Shown here piece after piece: positions 1 through 8,657 of a DNA stretch of 38,269 nt. The stretch comes from an uncultured beta proteobacterium (GTDB taxonomy: Bacteria > Pseudomonadota > Gammaproteobacteria > Burkholderiales > SG8-41): NCBI GenBank assembly GCA_903905655.1, contig CAIVHG010000070.1, forward strand, positions 1-38,269, read 5' to 3'. The notes beneath the pieces were generated by a model. The model saw only the letters and a list, made by a program, of their open reading frames with translations, was not told the DNA's origin and made no database searches. The stretch's first letter is position 1, and the number at the start of each line of letters is the position of its first letter. The position numbers and the translations under genes were made by a program.

Positions 1-75
1 CTGCGCGCGTGCAGGGACGTCCAGGCTGCGCCAGTAGTGCGCGCTGGCCGGGCCCCAGAGCGCGCGCGGCGATGA
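1..75 (+). CDS. C-terminal tail of an unidentified upstream gene (partial)
   Basis: The frame beginning at base 1 is open from the window edge to a TGA at 73-75. That stop overlaps the proposed cutA start codon in an ATGA arrangement (72-75), the usual sign of translational coupling. Only 24 residues are visible, Arg/Ala-rich and without a recognisable motif. By gene-order habit in betaproteobacteria the upstream gene could be a small membrane protein such as FxsA, but nothing in these residues proves it. It could also be chance openness of a GC-rich frame. Confidence 0.35.
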   Translation: MRACRDVQAAPVVRAGRAPERARR

Positions 76-401
76 GTGCGCCGCTGCTGGTGGTCACCAA
101 TGCGCCGGACCGCGAAACGGCGATGCGCATTGCTAACGCGTTGGTCGAGCGCAAGCTCGCGGCGTGCGTCAATGTCCTGGCCGAGTGCACCTCCGTCTAT
201 CGCTGGAAGGGCGCAATCGAGACGACTGCCGAGGTACCGATGCTCATCAAGACGCGCGCAGCGAACTACGATGAGGTCGAATCCACGATCAAAAGCCTGC
301 ATCCCTACGAACTCCCAGAAGTTATCGCTGTCGCTATAGAGCGCGGGCTTCCGGAATATTTGGAATGGATCGCGACACAGACGGTTACGGACATCGGTTG
401 A
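72..401 (+). CDS. cutA: Divalent cation tolerance protein CutA
   Basis: A 109-residue protein of the CutA1 family, small trimeric proteins linked to copper and divalent metal tolerance. The family pattern is clear: an N-terminal strand (LLVVTNAPDRETA), then ALVERKLAACVNVL with the conserved Cys near residue 34, SVYRWKGAIE, a PMLIKT strand, and the LHPYELPEVIAV block that is the family's best-conserved segment. Length matches the usual 105-115 residues. The ATG at 72 is preferred over the in-frame ATG at 9, because the extra 21 residues are Arg/Gly/Ala-rich and absent from the family, and because 72 overlaps the preceding stop. It lies 11 bp before dsbD, probably one operon. The biochemical role of CutA remains loosely defined. 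Confidence 0.93.
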   Translation: MSAPLLVVTNAPDRETAMRIANALVERKLAACVNVLAECTSVYRWKGAIETTAEVPMLIKTRAANYDEVESTIKSLHPYELPEVIAVAIERGLPEYLEWIATQTVTDIG

Positions 402-412
402 GGCCCACGCTC

Positions 413-2227
413 ATGCGGCTCATGTTTTTGGTATTTTGGTGCTGCCTGCCTTGGGCGGCGCATGCGAACGATCCGGAACTGCTCGAGCCGCAGAAGGCGT
501 TTCGCTACTCTGCGCAACTTGTAGATATCGACCGCATCGAGGTTCGCTACCAGATCGCCAAGGGCTACTACCTTTATCGAGACAAGTTTGCATTTGCCGC
601 GGATGTGCCCGGCATCGCGCTTGGCGTACCGGCGCTGCCGCCGGGGGAATTCAAGCACGACAAGTTTTTTGGAGACTCGCAGATCTATCGCGGCGATCTG
701 CGCTTCGTGCTGCCGTTCAAGGTCGGTGCCGCGCCGGTTCCTGCTTTCCAGCTCAATTCCACTTCTCAGGGCTGCGCCGATTTCGGGGTTTGCTACCCGC
801 CACAGGACCAACTGGTGCGGATCAATCTCACGGCGCCCTCGTCCAGCGCGCCCGCGGCGGACGGCTCGGCATTCCTGCGGCCGGTTGTCGCCACGCCGTC
901 AGGCAGTCCCGATACGCCGGTCTCGGGTTCCTCCGATACCCTGATCGCTGCCCTGTTCTCCGGCGGTTTCTGGCCGCTCATCATGGCGTTCATGGGATTC
1001 GGGTTGTTGCTCGCCTTCACGCCCTGCGTCTTCCCGATGATACCCATCCTTTCCAGCATGCTCGTGCCGCATGGGGAGCGGCTGACGCGCGGACGCGGGC
1101 TGCTACTGTCGGTGTTCTTCGTGCTGGGAATGGCGCTCACCTATGCTGCGGCCGGCGTCGCAGCCGGGCTGCTGGGGACGATGCTTTCCTCCGCGCTGCA
1201 GAATCCGTGGGTGCTGTCGGCATTTGCCGCCATATTCGTGCTGCTCGCGCTTGCCATGTTCGGACTCTATGAACTGCAGTTGCCAAGCGCGTTGCAGACC
1301 CGGCTCGCCGCGGCGTCGAACCAGCTGCATGGGGGGCATCTGGCGGGCGTGTTCGGGATGGGATCGGTGTCTGCGCTCATCGTCGGCCCGTGCGTTGCGC
1401 CCCCGCTGGCCGGCGCGCTGCTCTACATCGGGCAGTCAGGGGATGTGGTGCTGGGCGGAACTGCGCTGTTTGCCATGGCGCTCGGCATGGGGGTGCCGCT
1501 GCTCGTGATCGGCGCGTCGGCCGGCAGCCTGCTGCCCAAGGTTGGACCGTGGATGGAAACGGTCAAGCGTCTCTTTGGCACGGTGCTGCTGGGCACTGCA
1601 ATCTATCTCCTGTCTCCGGTGTTGCCCGCAACCGTCTACCTGCTCGCCTGGGCGGCGCTACTAATCGTTGCCGCGGTCTATCTACATGCGATCGATCCGC
1701 TGCCTCCGGGCGCACCGGGCTACCGCAAGCTCTTTAAAGGCCTGGGAGTCATCGCGCTCGCTGCAGGCATTGCGCTTTTGATTGGCGCGCTGGCGGGCAG
1801 CCGCGATCTGCTGCAGCCGCTTGGTGTGCTGCGCGGCTCAGCGGCATCCAGCGCTGCACGGCCTGCCTTCCAGCGGGTACAGAATCTCGCGCAGGTTGAA
1901 AGCATCATCAATGCTTCTGCTGGTCAGCCCGTGATGCTCGATTTTTATGCCGATTGGTGCGTCACCTGCAAGGAGATGGAGCACGAGACGTTCGTCGACG
2001 GCGCAGTTCAGCAGCGCATGGCAAGTATGGTCAAGTTGCAGGCCGACGTCACCGCCAACCTCGCGGACGACCAAGCATTGCTGAAGCATTTTGGCCTGTA
2101 TGGGCCGCCAGCCACGATCTTTTTTGACCGGCACGGCAGCGAGATCAGGGCGTTGCGCGTGATTGGCTTCGAGCCTGCGGACCGTTTTGCGGGGATGCTC
2201 GACAAGGTGCTCGCCGCCACGCCATGA
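413..2227 (+). CDS. dsbD: Thiol:disulfide interchange protein DsbD
   Basis: A 604-residue inner-membrane reductant conduit that passes electrons from cytoplasmic thioredoxin to periplasmic thiol partners (DsbC, cytochrome c maturation). Domains in order: a signal peptide (about 1-18, ending AHA); an N-terminal immunoglobulin-like domain with the Cys pair C121/C127 (GCADFGVCYPP); an eight-helix core (about 185-460) with C205 (FTPCVFPMIP) and C327 (GPCVAPPLAG); and a C-terminal thioredoxin domain with WCVTC (C516/C519). All six redox cysteines are present, so it should be active. The ATG at 413 is chosen because it starts directly at the signal peptide; an upstream in-frame ATG at 365 lies inside cutA. 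The stop overlaps the next start by ATGA, indicating coupling to the TlpA-like gene. Confidence 0.96.
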   Translation: MRLMFLVFWCCLPWAAHANDPELLEPQKAFRYSAQLVDIDRIEVRYQIAKGYYLYRDKFAFAADVPGIALGVPALPPGEFKHDKFFGDSQIYRGDLRFVLPFKVGAAPVPAFQLNSTSQGCADFGVCYPPQDQLVRINLTAPSSSAPAADGSAFLRPVVATPSGSPDTPVSGSSDTLIAALFSGGFWPLIMAFMGFGLLLAFTPCVFPMIPILSSMLVPHGERLTRGRGLLLSVFFVLGMALTYAAAGVAAGLLGTMLSSALQNPWVLSAFAAIFVLLALAMFGLYELQLPSALQTRLAAASNQLHGGHLAGVFGMGSVSALIVGPCVAPPLAGALLYIGQSGDVVLGGTALFAMALGMGVPLLVIGASAGSLLPKVGPWMETVKRLFGTVLLGTAIYLLSPVLPATVYLLAWAALLIVAAVYLHAIDPLPPGAPGYRKLFKGLGVIALAAGIALLIGALAGSRDLLQPLGVLRGSAASSAARPAFQRVQNLAQVESIINASAGQPVMLDFYADWCVTCKEMEHETFVDGAVQQRMASMVKLQADVTANLADDQALLKHFGLYGPPATIFFDRHGSEIRALRVIGFEPADRFAGMLDKVLAATP

Positions 2228-2790
2228 CGAAGTTGCGGCAAGGGATCGCGGTTGGCGCGCTGGCGCTCGCGTGTGCTGTGGGCGGGGCTCTGGTCTGGCA
2301 GTGGTCGACCGGCGCATGGCAGGGAATTCCTGATGCCACGGCCAAGGGGCAGGCGATCCTCTCGGCCAGCTTGCCGGGGCTCGACGGCGCCACCCAGTCA
2401 ATCGCACAGTGGCGAGGCAAGGTGCTCGTGGTCAATTTCTGGGCAACCTGGTGTGACCCCTGCCGCGAGGAAATCCCTGGATTAATCGCAATTCAGTCGG
2501 CATATGCGGCCAATGGCGTGCAAATTGTCGGCATTGCCATCGATCAGAAGCCGCGTGCTGAATCCTACGCCCATAGTGTTGGCATGAACTACCCGGTGCT
2601 GATGGGGGGCATCGAAACCATGGACCTGGCGAGCGCTACTGGAAACCGTGCTGGCGTTCTGCCCTATACGCTGATCATCGATCGGGCGGGACGCCTGGTC
2701 TCGCAATCGGTGGGCATACTGACCCCTGAAAAGTTGCGTTCGCTCATCGAACCGCTGCTATCGTCTGTGAAATCCGAGCTTAAGCCATGA
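2224..2790 (+). CDS. TlpA/ResA-type membrane-anchored thiol-disulfide oxidoreductase
   Basis: A 188-residue thioredoxin-fold protein with an uncleaved or signal-like N-terminal helix (about residues 8-26) and a periplasmic thioredoxin domain. The redox motif is WCDPC (C77/C80) within VVNFWATWCDPCREEIPGL, typical of the TlpA/ResA/AhpC-TSA branch. The cis-Pro loop is visible around VLPYTLIIDR. Translationally coupled to dsbD by a 4-bp overlap, so DsbD is the likely electron donor. Likely roles are heme-apoprotein or cytochrome oxidase cysteine reduction; the exact client is not determinable here. It is probably the last gene of the cutA-dsbD operon, since a 480-bp gap follows. Confidence 0.9.
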   Translation: MTKLRQGIAVGALALACAVGGALVWQWSTGAWQGIPDATAKGQAILSASLPGLDGATQSIAQWRGKVLVVNFWATWCDPCREEIPGLIAIQSAYAANGVQIVGIAIDQKPRAESYAHSVGMNYPVLMGGIETMDLASATGNRAGVLPYTLIIDRAGRLVSQSVGILTPEKLRSLIEPLLSSVKSELKP

Positions 2791-3025
2791 AGTTTATCTA
2801 AAATACGGCATTTTATTCCAATACACTGCATCTTCATGTATTTATCTTGGCGGTATCGCTGCCTGATCTGGAGCAAATAGAAACTCCTAACTCTGCGTTG
2901 TCCGCTCCCAGTGAGATGGCCCGCACCTTTTTGCGATCACCGCAGCTAGAATTCCAGCAATCGTTCTGATAAATTCTGTTATTGCCTTTTAATTTCATCT
3001 AATAGAATTCAATGGTAGTTAAAGC

Positions 3026-3050
3026 GCAACGTGCCAGCGTGGCACGCTGC
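3026..3050. terminator. Hairpin, possible terminator or operator
   Basis: An 11-bp inverted repeat with one mismatch and a GCG loop; the inner arms CGTGCCA and TGGCACG pair perfectly. It lies 235 bp after the tlpA-like stop and about 220 bp before aroQ. There is no T-run, so Rho-independent termination is uncertain. A protein-binding palindrome is equally possible. Confidence 0.35.
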
Positions 3051-3173
3051 TTCGTCTGGGATGCCTTCCGGGACTTTAGAATAGCCTGTGACGGGCCCTG
3101 AAAGTCTTGGTTTCTCTTTCGTCGGTCGCGGCCGCGTGCTGCCCAAATTCGGTCGCCATCGACGTGCAAAAAG

Positions 3174-3202
3174 TAGACAATTGCTGCGAACTGCGGCAAA
3201 AT
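3174..3202 (+). promoter_or_regulatory. Weak sigma70-like promoter ahead of aroQ
   Basis: TAGACA (3174-3179), a 17-bp spacer, then CAAAAT (3197-3202), about 70 bp before the aroQ start. The match to TTGACA/TATAAT is partial. It is offered because the gene follows a long non-coding gap and must have a promoter in this region. Confidence 0.3.
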
Positions 3203-3271
3203 TGCCATCCGAGCTGGATGCTGCCATTCCCGGCTATAAGAGATTAAGAGCCATCGCTGGCCGCGAAAACC

Positions 3272-3742
3272 ATGGGATACAAGAAAATACTCGTTCTGCA
3301 CGGTCCCAACCTTAACCTGCTCGGCAGCCGGGAGCCGCAGCATTATGGTTGGGATACACTGGACGCCATCAACAGCCGACTTGAACTCGCGGCGCGAAGC
3401 GGCGGCGCAAGCCTGACCGCTTATCAAAGCAATGTCGAGGGGGAACTAGTGAACCGCATTCAGCAGGCCCAGCGCGAGGCGGTCGATTTCATCATCATCA
3501 ATCCAGCGGCCTATACGCACACCAGCATCGCGATGCGCGATGCGTTTGCGGCCGTTTGTATCCCATTCATCGAAGTTCATCTTTCAAACACATCCGCGCG
3601 CGAGGAGTTTCGCCATCGATCGTATCTCAGCGATCTCGCAGTGGGGGTAATCGCCGGCTTGGGCGCCAAGGGTTACGAGCTTGCGCTGCAGTACGCTTTA
3701 CAGGCCGCAGGCAATGAGGAGGCTCGCCATGGATCTGCGTAA
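3272..3742 (+). CDS. aroQ: 3-dehydroquinate dehydratase, type II
   Basis: A 156-residue type II dehydroquinase, third step of the shikimate pathway (3-dehydroquinate to 3-dehydroshikimate). The hallmark N-terminal block [16 protein letters not shown] carries the flexible-loop Arg20 and the active-site Tyr25. [16 protein letters not shown] carries the catalytic His, and EVHLSN the substrate-binding motif. Length fits the dodecameric type II family (about 145-155). The last 14 bases overlap the accB start, so aroQ and accB are likely co-transcribed, the common arrangement in beta- and gammaproteobacteria. The start at 3272 begins directly at the first beta strand ([10 protein letters not shown]). 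Confidence 0.96.
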   Translation: MGYKKILVLHGPNLNLLGSREPQHYGWDTLDAINSRLELAARSGGASLTAYQSNVEGELVNRIQQAQREAVDFIIINPAAYTHTSIAMRDAFAAVCIPFIEVHLSNTSAREEFRHRSYLSDLAVGVIAGLGAKGYELALQYALQAAGNEEARHGSA

Positions 3743-4178
3743 GCTCAAAAAGCTGATCGATCTTGTAGAAGCGTCTGGAATCGCCGAGCTCGAGATCACC
3801 GAGGGCGAAGAGAAGGTTCGTATAAGCCGTGGAGGCGCAACGTCGATCGCGACGGCAGGGCCAGCTCCCGTTGCCATCGCAGCGGCAGCGCCAGCGGTTG
3901 TGCCAGCCCCGGCACAGCCCGCGCAGGAACCAGCAGCACCGGAGGGGCATGTGCTCAAGTCTCCGATGGTCGGCACCTTCTACCGTGCGCCCGCGCCCGG
4001 CTCCAAGGCGTTCGTCGAAGTCGGCCAGAGCGTCACTGAAGGCGACACGGTTTGCATCATCGAGGCGATGAAGCTGCTGAATGAAATCGAGTGCGACTGC
4101 ACCGGCGTAATCAAAGCGATTCTGGTCGAAAACGGCCAGCCGGTTGAATACGGTCACCCTTTGATGATCATCGCCTAG
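3729..4178 (+). CDS. accB: Biotin carboxyl carrier protein of acetyl-CoA carboxylase
   Basis: A 149-residue BCCP, the swinging-arm subunit of acetyl-CoA carboxylase in fatty acid synthesis. The N-terminal segment [17 protein letters not shown] is the conserved dimerisation/AccC-contact region. An Ala/Pro-rich linker spans about residues 38-72. The C-terminal biotinyl domain carries EAMKLLNE with biotin-accepting Lys115. The start at 3729 is chosen over 3681 because MDLRKLK is the family N terminus and a GAGGAG Shine-Dalgarno (about 3717-3722) sits just upstream. It overlaps the end of aroQ by 14 bp and is followed by accC after 103 bp. Confidence 0.96.
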   Translation: MDLRKLKKLIDLVEASGIAELEITEGEEKVRISRGGATSIATAGPAPVAIAAAAPAVVPAPAQPAQEPAAPEGHVLKSPMVGTFYRAPAPGSKAFVEVGQSVTEGDTVCIIEAMKLLNEIECDCTGVIKAILVENGQPVEYGHPLMIIA

Positions 4179-4179
4179 G

Positions 4180-4210
4180 GCGCGCAGTGCTACAGTGCAA
4201 GGCAGCGCGC
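4180..4210 (+). other. Possible stem-loop in the accB-accC spacer
   Basis: GCGCGC at 4180-4185 can pair with GCGCGC at 4205-4210 across a 19-base loop, directly after the accB stop. The pairing is GC-only and self-complementary, so it could be fortuitous. It might separate accB and accC expression. Confidence 0.2.
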
Positions 4211-4281
4211 AAACGATCAACGCCGGGCACACTCAATGAATCGTCCATAGTCGGCACCCAGTACCTTATTTCAAAGTCTGC

Positions 4282-5634
4282 ATGTTCCAAAAAATCTTAA
4301 TTGCCAATCGCGGTGAAATCGCGCTGCGCGTCCAGCGCGCTTGCCGGGAGCTCGGCATCAAGACGGTTGCCGTGCATTCGGAGGCCGATGCGGAGGCGAA
4401 ATATGTGAAGCTCGCCGATGAATCGGTGTGCATCGGTCCGCCACCGCCCGATCAAAGCTATCTCAATATACCGGCCATCATCAGCGCGGCGGAGGTTACT
4501 GATGCCGAGGCGATACACCCGGGCTACGGCTTTCTCTCCGAGAACCCTGACTTTGCCGAGCGCGTGGACAAGAGCGGCTTCGTCTTCATCGGTCCCAATG
4601 CCGAAACCATACGCCTGATGGGCGATAAGGTGAACGCCAAGGCGGCGATGAAGAAAGCGGGCATCCCGTGCGTGCCTGGCAGCGAAGGCGCGCTGCCCGA
4701 GGCGCCCGAGGAAGTCATCCGGATCGCCCATGACGTGGGCTATCCCGTAATCATCAAGGCGGCGGGCGGCGGGGGCGGACGGGGAATGCGCGTCGTGCAT
4801 ACCGAGGCAGCGCTCATCTCCGCAGTATCACTGACGCGCACCGAAGCGCAGGCTGCCTTTGGCAATCCCATGGTCTACCTCGAGAAGTTTCTCGAGCATC
4901 CGCGCCACATCGAGGTACAGGTGCTGGCCGACAAGCATCGCAATGCGGTTTATCTGGGCGACCGCGATTGCTCCATGCAGCGCCGCCACCAGAAGATCAT
5001 CGAAGAAGCTCCGGCACCCGATCTGCCGATGCGCGGCCGCGTGCGCCTTGGCGAGCGCTGCGCCGAGGCCTGCCGCAAGATCGGTTACCACAATGCAGGC
5101 ACCTTCGAGTTTCTCTATGAGGACGGCGAGTTCTATTTCATAGAAATGAATACGCGGCTGCAGGTCGAGCATCCGGTCACCGAACTGATCACCGGCATCG
5201 ACATCGTGCAAATGCAGATACGCATCGCCGCCGGAGAGCGCATGCCGTTCAAGCAGCGCGACATCACGTTCAAGGGCCATGCGATCGAGTGCCGGATCAA
5301 CGCCGAAGATCCGTACAAATTCACCCCGTCGCCGGGGCGCGTTACTTCCTGGCACATGCCGGGCGGGCCGGGCATTCGGGTGGACACTCACGTCTACAAC
5401 AATTACTACATCCCGCCTAATTACGACTCGCTGATCTGCAAGCTGGTGGCCTACGGAGACACCCGTGCGCAGGCCATCAAGCGCATGGCGATCGCGCTTT
5501 CGGAAACCGTGGTGGATGGCATCAAGACCAATGTGCCGCTGCATGCGGATCTCATGCACGATGCCGCGTTTCTGCGCGGAAGCACGAGCATCCATTATCT
5601 CGAACAAAAGCTCGCGCAACTGAAGACCGGATAA
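4282..5634 (+). CDS. accC: Biotin carboxylase subunit of acetyl-CoA carboxylase
   Basis: A 450-residue ATP-grasp enzyme that carboxylates biotin on AccB using bicarbonate and ATP. Visible landmarks: N-terminal [27 protein letters not shown]; the glycine-rich ATP lid [13 protein letters not shown] (about 160-172); the biotin carboxylase block [18 protein letters not shown]; and [16 protein letters not shown] with the metal-binding Glu and catalytic Arg. Length is standard (about 450). No Shine-Dalgarno is obvious before the ATG, but the N terminus matches the family exactly. It follows accB by 103 bp in the same direction. The carboxyltransferase subunits accA and accD are not in the window. 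Confidence 0.97.
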   Translation: MFQKILIANRGEIALRVQRACRELGIKTVAVHSEADAEAKYVKLADESVCIGPPPPDQSYLNIPAIISAAEVTDAEAIHPGYGFLSENPDFAERVDKSGFVFIGPNAETIRLMGDKVNAKAAMKKAGIPCVPGSEGALPEAPEEVIRIAHDVGYPVIIKAAGGGGGRGMRVVHTEAALISAVSLTRTEAQAAFGNPMVYLEKFLEHPRHIEVQVLADKHRNAVYLGDRDCSMQRRHQKIIEEAPAPDLPMRGRVRLGERCAEACRKIGYHNAGTFEFLYEDGEFYFIEMNTRLQVEHPVTELITGIDIVQMQIRIAAGERMPFKQRDITFKGHAIECRINAEDPYKFTPSPGRVTSWHMPGGPGIRVDTHVYNNYYIPPNYDSLICKLVAYGDTRAQAIKRMAIALSETVVDGIKTNVPLHADLMHDAAFLRGSTSIHYLEQKLAQLKTG

Positions 5635-5660
5635 CGCGCGGCGCACGCCCCGCCAGCCCC

Positions 5661-6551
5661 ATGCCTTGGCTAGCCGTTACCCTGGAACTGGACGCGCAAC
5701 ACGTCGACGCGCTCTCCGACGAGCTGCTGGCTGCGGGCGCGCTTTCCGTCACCGTGAGCGACGCCTATGCCGACACGCCTGCGGAGCGGCCGCAGTTCGC
5801 CGAGCCCGGCGCATCCGGCGAGACGCGGTGGGAGCGCGCCTGCGTGAATGCGCTGTTCAACGCAACTGCTGACGTGGGCGCCAGTGTCACAGCAGCGCTC
5901 AGCGCTCTGGGTTTGGACTCTGCCATGCGCTACGACGTCGCGCGGGTCGAGGATCAGGACTGGGTGCGCGCGACCCAAAGCGAATTTAAGCCCCTGCACG
6001 TTACGCCCAGGCTGTGGGTGGTGCCCACCTGGCACACGCCTCCCGATCCCGCGGCCATCAATCTGGTGATCGATCCGGGACTCGCGTTCGGCACCGGGTC
6101 TCATGCCACGACGCGGCAATGCCTGTCCTGGCTGGACGCCAATTTGCAGGGCGGTGAAGCGATGCTCGATTACGGTTGCGGGTCCGGGATACTGGCCATC
6201 GCTGCGGTGAAGCTGGGTGCGGGGCACGCGACCGGCGTCGACATCGATGAGGCCGCGTTGCTTGCGGCGAACGCCAATGCCGTGCAAAATCAGGCGGCCG
6301 TAGATTTTGTGAGCACCTCTCACCCTTTGGCCGATGCTTACGATATCGTGCTCGCCAACATCCTCGCGAACCCGCTCAAAGTACTGGCGCCGCTGCTTGC
6401 GCACGCGACGCGGCGCGGCGGCCGTGCTGTGCTCTCCGGAATACTCGCCGACCAGGCTGCCGACGTGATCGACGTATACCGCGAATGGTTCGACATCGGC
6501 GTCGCCCAGCAGGACGAAGGCTGGGCGCTGCTGGCGGGCGTGCGGCGCTAA
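5661..6551 (+). CDS. prmA: Ribosomal protein L11 methyltransferase
   Basis: A 296-residue SAM-dependent enzyme that trimethylates ribosomal protein L11. The N-terminal substrate-recognition domain (about 1-100) starts MPWLAVTLEL. The linker and Rossmann-type catalytic domain show IDPGLAFGTGSHATTR, the SAM-binding motif LDYGCGSGILAIAA, and the NILANPL motif (LANILANPL) that resembles the NPPY-type motif of methyltransferases. Length fits the family (about 293). It lies 26 bp after accC, a conserved neighbour pair in betaproteobacteria, and 9 bp before the zinc-ribbon gene, so a single transcript is likely. Confidence 0.96.
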   Translation: MPWLAVTLELDAQHVDALSDELLAAGALSVTVSDAYADTPAERPQFAEPGASGETRWERACVNALFNATADVGASVTAALSALGLDSAMRYDVARVEDQDWVRATQSEFKPLHVTPRLWVVPTWHTPPDPAAINLVIDPGLAFGTGSHATTRQCLSWLDANLQGGEAMLDYGCGSGILAIAAVKLGAGHATGVDIDEAALLAANANAVQNQAAVDFVSTSHPLADAYDIVLANILANPLKVLAPLLAHATRRGGRAVLSGILADQAADVIDVYREWFDIGVAQQDEGWALLAGVRR

Positions 6552-6560
6552 GGTACAGTG

Positions 6561-7442
6561 ATGAGCATAGTAACCCGCTGTCCGTCGTGCGACACCACGT
6601 TCCGGGTAACGTCCACGCAGTTGCAGGCCCATCGCGGCATGGTGCGCTGCGGACGCTGCTCCAAAGTGTTCGACGGCTTCAAGTCGCTGGCCACGCTCAA
6701 TGAAACTGGGGCGGTCGCACCAGCTACGGTGGTCGCAGACGCGGAACCGACACGCGGTTCGGCCGTGCAGGAGCCGCTTTCCGCGCGCGAGCGTCGCGGC
6801 GATACGGCAGCGGAATTCTCAGCGGCCCGCGAAGCGCACGGCGTACGCGCCGAACCTAAACTCGCGCGCGCTGAGGATACTGCTGACGGCGTTGCAGTAG
6901 CCGCGCCGCCGATCCCAGACTATTACCTTGCGGAGCTGCCGCCGTCTTCGCGTAGCCGGCGTGTAGCGCTCGCATTCGCAGCGGCCCTACTGTGCCTTAC
7001 CATTGCCGCACAGGCGCTTTACTTCTATCGCGGGGAAATCGCCGGCCGCGCTCCGAACTTGCGGCATCCTCTGGATCAGATGTGCGCGGTCCTGCACTGC
7101 ACGGTTGAACTGCCGCAGCGTCCGAAAGAGATCACCATCGAGGCGTCCGACATCAAGGCGGTCGATCCCGATCATCCCGGACGCATACTGCTTACTGCGA
7201 CGCTGCGCAGCCACGCTACGTTGACCGTGGGCTATCCCGCATTCGACGTTGCGTTGACCGACAATCAGGAACATACGGTGGTGCGCCGTATCTTCCCGCC
7301 TAAAGAATATCTGGAACCGGGGAAAGACATGCGTGACGGTCTCACGCCGAACGCCGAACTCACGGTCCGGCTCGATCTGGACAGCGGCGATCTCGGCGCT
7401 TCGGGGTTCCGTCTCGATCTGCTGCCGGACACGGCACGTTAA
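6561..7442 (+). CDS. Zinc-ribbon and DUF3426 membrane protein
   Basis: A 293-residue protein with three parts. The N-terminal zinc ribbon (C7, C10, C30, C33 in CPSC...CGRC) is of the MJ0042 type. A charged, low-complexity linker (about 50-130) follows, then one transmembrane helix (about 134-155). The C-terminal region matches the DUF3426 pattern, with a conserved core resembling immunoglobulin-like strands (GRILLTATLRSHA, YPAFDVALTD, PPKEYL). The function is not known; the family is common after prmA in betaproteobacteria. The ATG at 6561 is used; a GTG directly before it (6558) is also possible. gcvT begins 17 bp after its stop. Confidence 0.88.
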   Translation: MSIVTRCPSCDTTFRVTSTQLQAHRGMVRCGRCSKVFDGFKSLATLNETGAVAPATVVADAEPTRGSAVQEPLSARERRGDTAAEFSAAREAHGVRAEPKLARAEDTADGVAVAAPPIPDYYLAELPPSSRSRRVALAFAAALLCLTIAAQALYFYRGEIAGRAPNLRHPLDQMCAVLHCTVELPQRPKEITIEASDIKAVDPDHPGRILLTATLRSHATLTVGYPAFDVALTDNQEHTVVRRIFPPKEYLEPGKDMRDGLTPNAELTVRLDLDSGDLGASGFRLDLLPDTAR

Positions 7443-7459
7443 AGGAAGCTGTAACAAGG

Positions 7460-8545
7460 ATGCTGAAGACCACAATGCTTAACCCGGTTCATCGCGCCCT
7501 CGGCGCGCGCATGGTGGATTTCGGCGGCTGGGACATGCCGCTGCACTACGGTTCCCAGATTGAAGAGCATCATTGCGTGCGGCGCGATTGCGCCATGTTC
7601 GACGTCTCACATATGCTGGCGATCGACGTGCGCGGCGCGGACAGCCGCGCATTTCTGTCGTACGCGCTGGCCAACAACGTCGCGCGGCTGCAGCAGCGCG
7701 GCAAGGCCCTCTACTCCTGCCTGTTGAATGCAGCGGGCGGAGTGCTGGACGATCTGATTGTATATTTCCTGGATGAAAACTGGTTTAGGCTGGTGGTCAA
7801 TGCCGGGACGGCCGACAAGGATTACGCCTGGTTGAGCGCGCTGCTAGCCGAGCGCGCGCCGCAAGTGCGCCTGAAGGCGCGGCGCGACCTCGCCATCATC
7901 GCGGTGCAGGGCCCCAACGCCCGCGCTCAAGTGTACAAGGCCTTGCCCGGTTCGGAAGATGCAACCTCGGGCCTGACTTATTTCAGCGCGGCGTTCATGG
8001 GCGAATGCATGCTCGCGCGCACCGGTTATACCGGCGAAGACGGATTTGAGATTCTGCTGCCTGCGGCACACGCCGCTGCGCTTTGGCAGAAACTGCATGA
8101 AGCAGGTGTGGCTGCCGCCGGACTCGGTGCGCGCGATACGCTGCGCTTGGAAGCAGGCATGAACCTCTACGGCCAGGACATGGACGATAGCACGACTCCG
8201 TTCGAGACCGGGCTCGCGTGGACCGTCGACATGGGGGCGGGGCGCGATTTTGTGGGCCGGAGCGCGCTTGCACTCGCGTGTCCCGAACGCCACGCCGTGG
8301 GACTGGTGCTGCTCGACAAGGGCGTCATGCGCAGCCATCAGCGCGTAGCTACTCCCCTGGGAGCGGGCGAGATCACGAGCGGCGGGTTCGCGCCTACGCT
8401 CGCGCGCTCGATTGCTCTGGCGCGGGTGCCGACGGCCGTCGTGCCCGGGGCAGAGGTGCAGGTCGAGGTGCGCGGTCATGCCCTGCGCACCCGCGTGGTG
8501 CAACCGCCCTTTGTCCGCCGCGGCAGGATCATGGTCGAGCTTTAG
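7460..8545 (+). CDS. gcvT: Glycine cleavage system T-protein (aminomethyltransferase)
   Basis: A 361-residue tetrahydrofolate-dependent aminomethyltransferase. It takes the methylamine group from lipoylated GcvH and yields 5,10-methylene-THF and ammonia. Family landmarks: ARMVDFGGWDMPLHYGSQ near the N terminus, MFDVSHM, the folate-site Asp in AAGGVLDDL (D97/D98), ARTGYTGEDGFEI, LRLEAGMNLYGQDMD, and ITSGGFAPTL near the C terminus. Length is standard. It begins 17 bp after the zinc-ribbon gene, leaving no room for an upstream leader or glycine riboswitch. The following gcvH lies 112 bp away and may have its own promoter. Confidence 0.96.
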   Translation: MLKTTMLNPVHRALGARMVDFGGWDMPLHYGSQIEEHHCVRRDCAMFDVSHMLAIDVRGADSRAFLSYALANNVARLQQRGKALYSCLLNAAGGVLDDLIVYFLDENWFRLVVNAGTADKDYAWLSALLAERAPQVRLKARRDLAIIAVQGPNARAQVYKALPGSEDATSGLTYFSAAFMGECMLARTGYTGEDGFEILLPAAHAAALWQKLHEAGVAAAGLGARDTLRLEAGMNLYGQDMDDSTTPFETGLAWTVDMGAGRDFVGRSALALACPERHAVGLVLLDKGVMRSHQRVATPLGAGEITSGGFAPTLARSIALARVPTAVVPGAEVQVEVRGHALRTRVVQPPFVRRGRIMVEL

Positions 8546-8598
8546 CCGCAGTCACAGGCAGAGCCGGTAAAAATCGAGAATGCGCAGCGCGAGTTTGT

Positions 8599-8604
8599 TA
8601 AAAT
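8599..8604 (+). promoter_or_regulatory. Possible -10 element ahead of gcvH
   Basis: TAAAAT in an AT-rich island within the 112-bp gcvT-gcvH gap, about 54 bp before the gcvH start. One mismatch to TATAAT; no convincing -35 at 17 bp. Proposed as a possible internal promoter for gcvH. Confidence 0.25.
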
Positions 8605-8657
8605 TACGCTATCAGCAAAGCTCCCTCAATGCACGTTTATCCAGAAGTCCACAACTC

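Larger units (their letters stand above)
2791..3271. other. Intergenic region between tlpA-like gene and aroQ
   Basis: 481 bp with no convincing gene. It is clearly more AT-rich than its surroundings in its first 220 bp. It contains a strong palindrome at 3026-3050 and a weak promoter-like pair ahead of aroQ, both listed separately. A 142-codon open frame on the minus strand (2999-3427) runs into aroQ and shows no family features, so I treat it as chance. Confidence 0.6.

Noticed and set aside
2999-3427. 142-codon minus-strand frame over the aroQ upstream region
   Set aside because: It overlaps the start of aroQ, has no recognisable motif and its composition is not protein-like.
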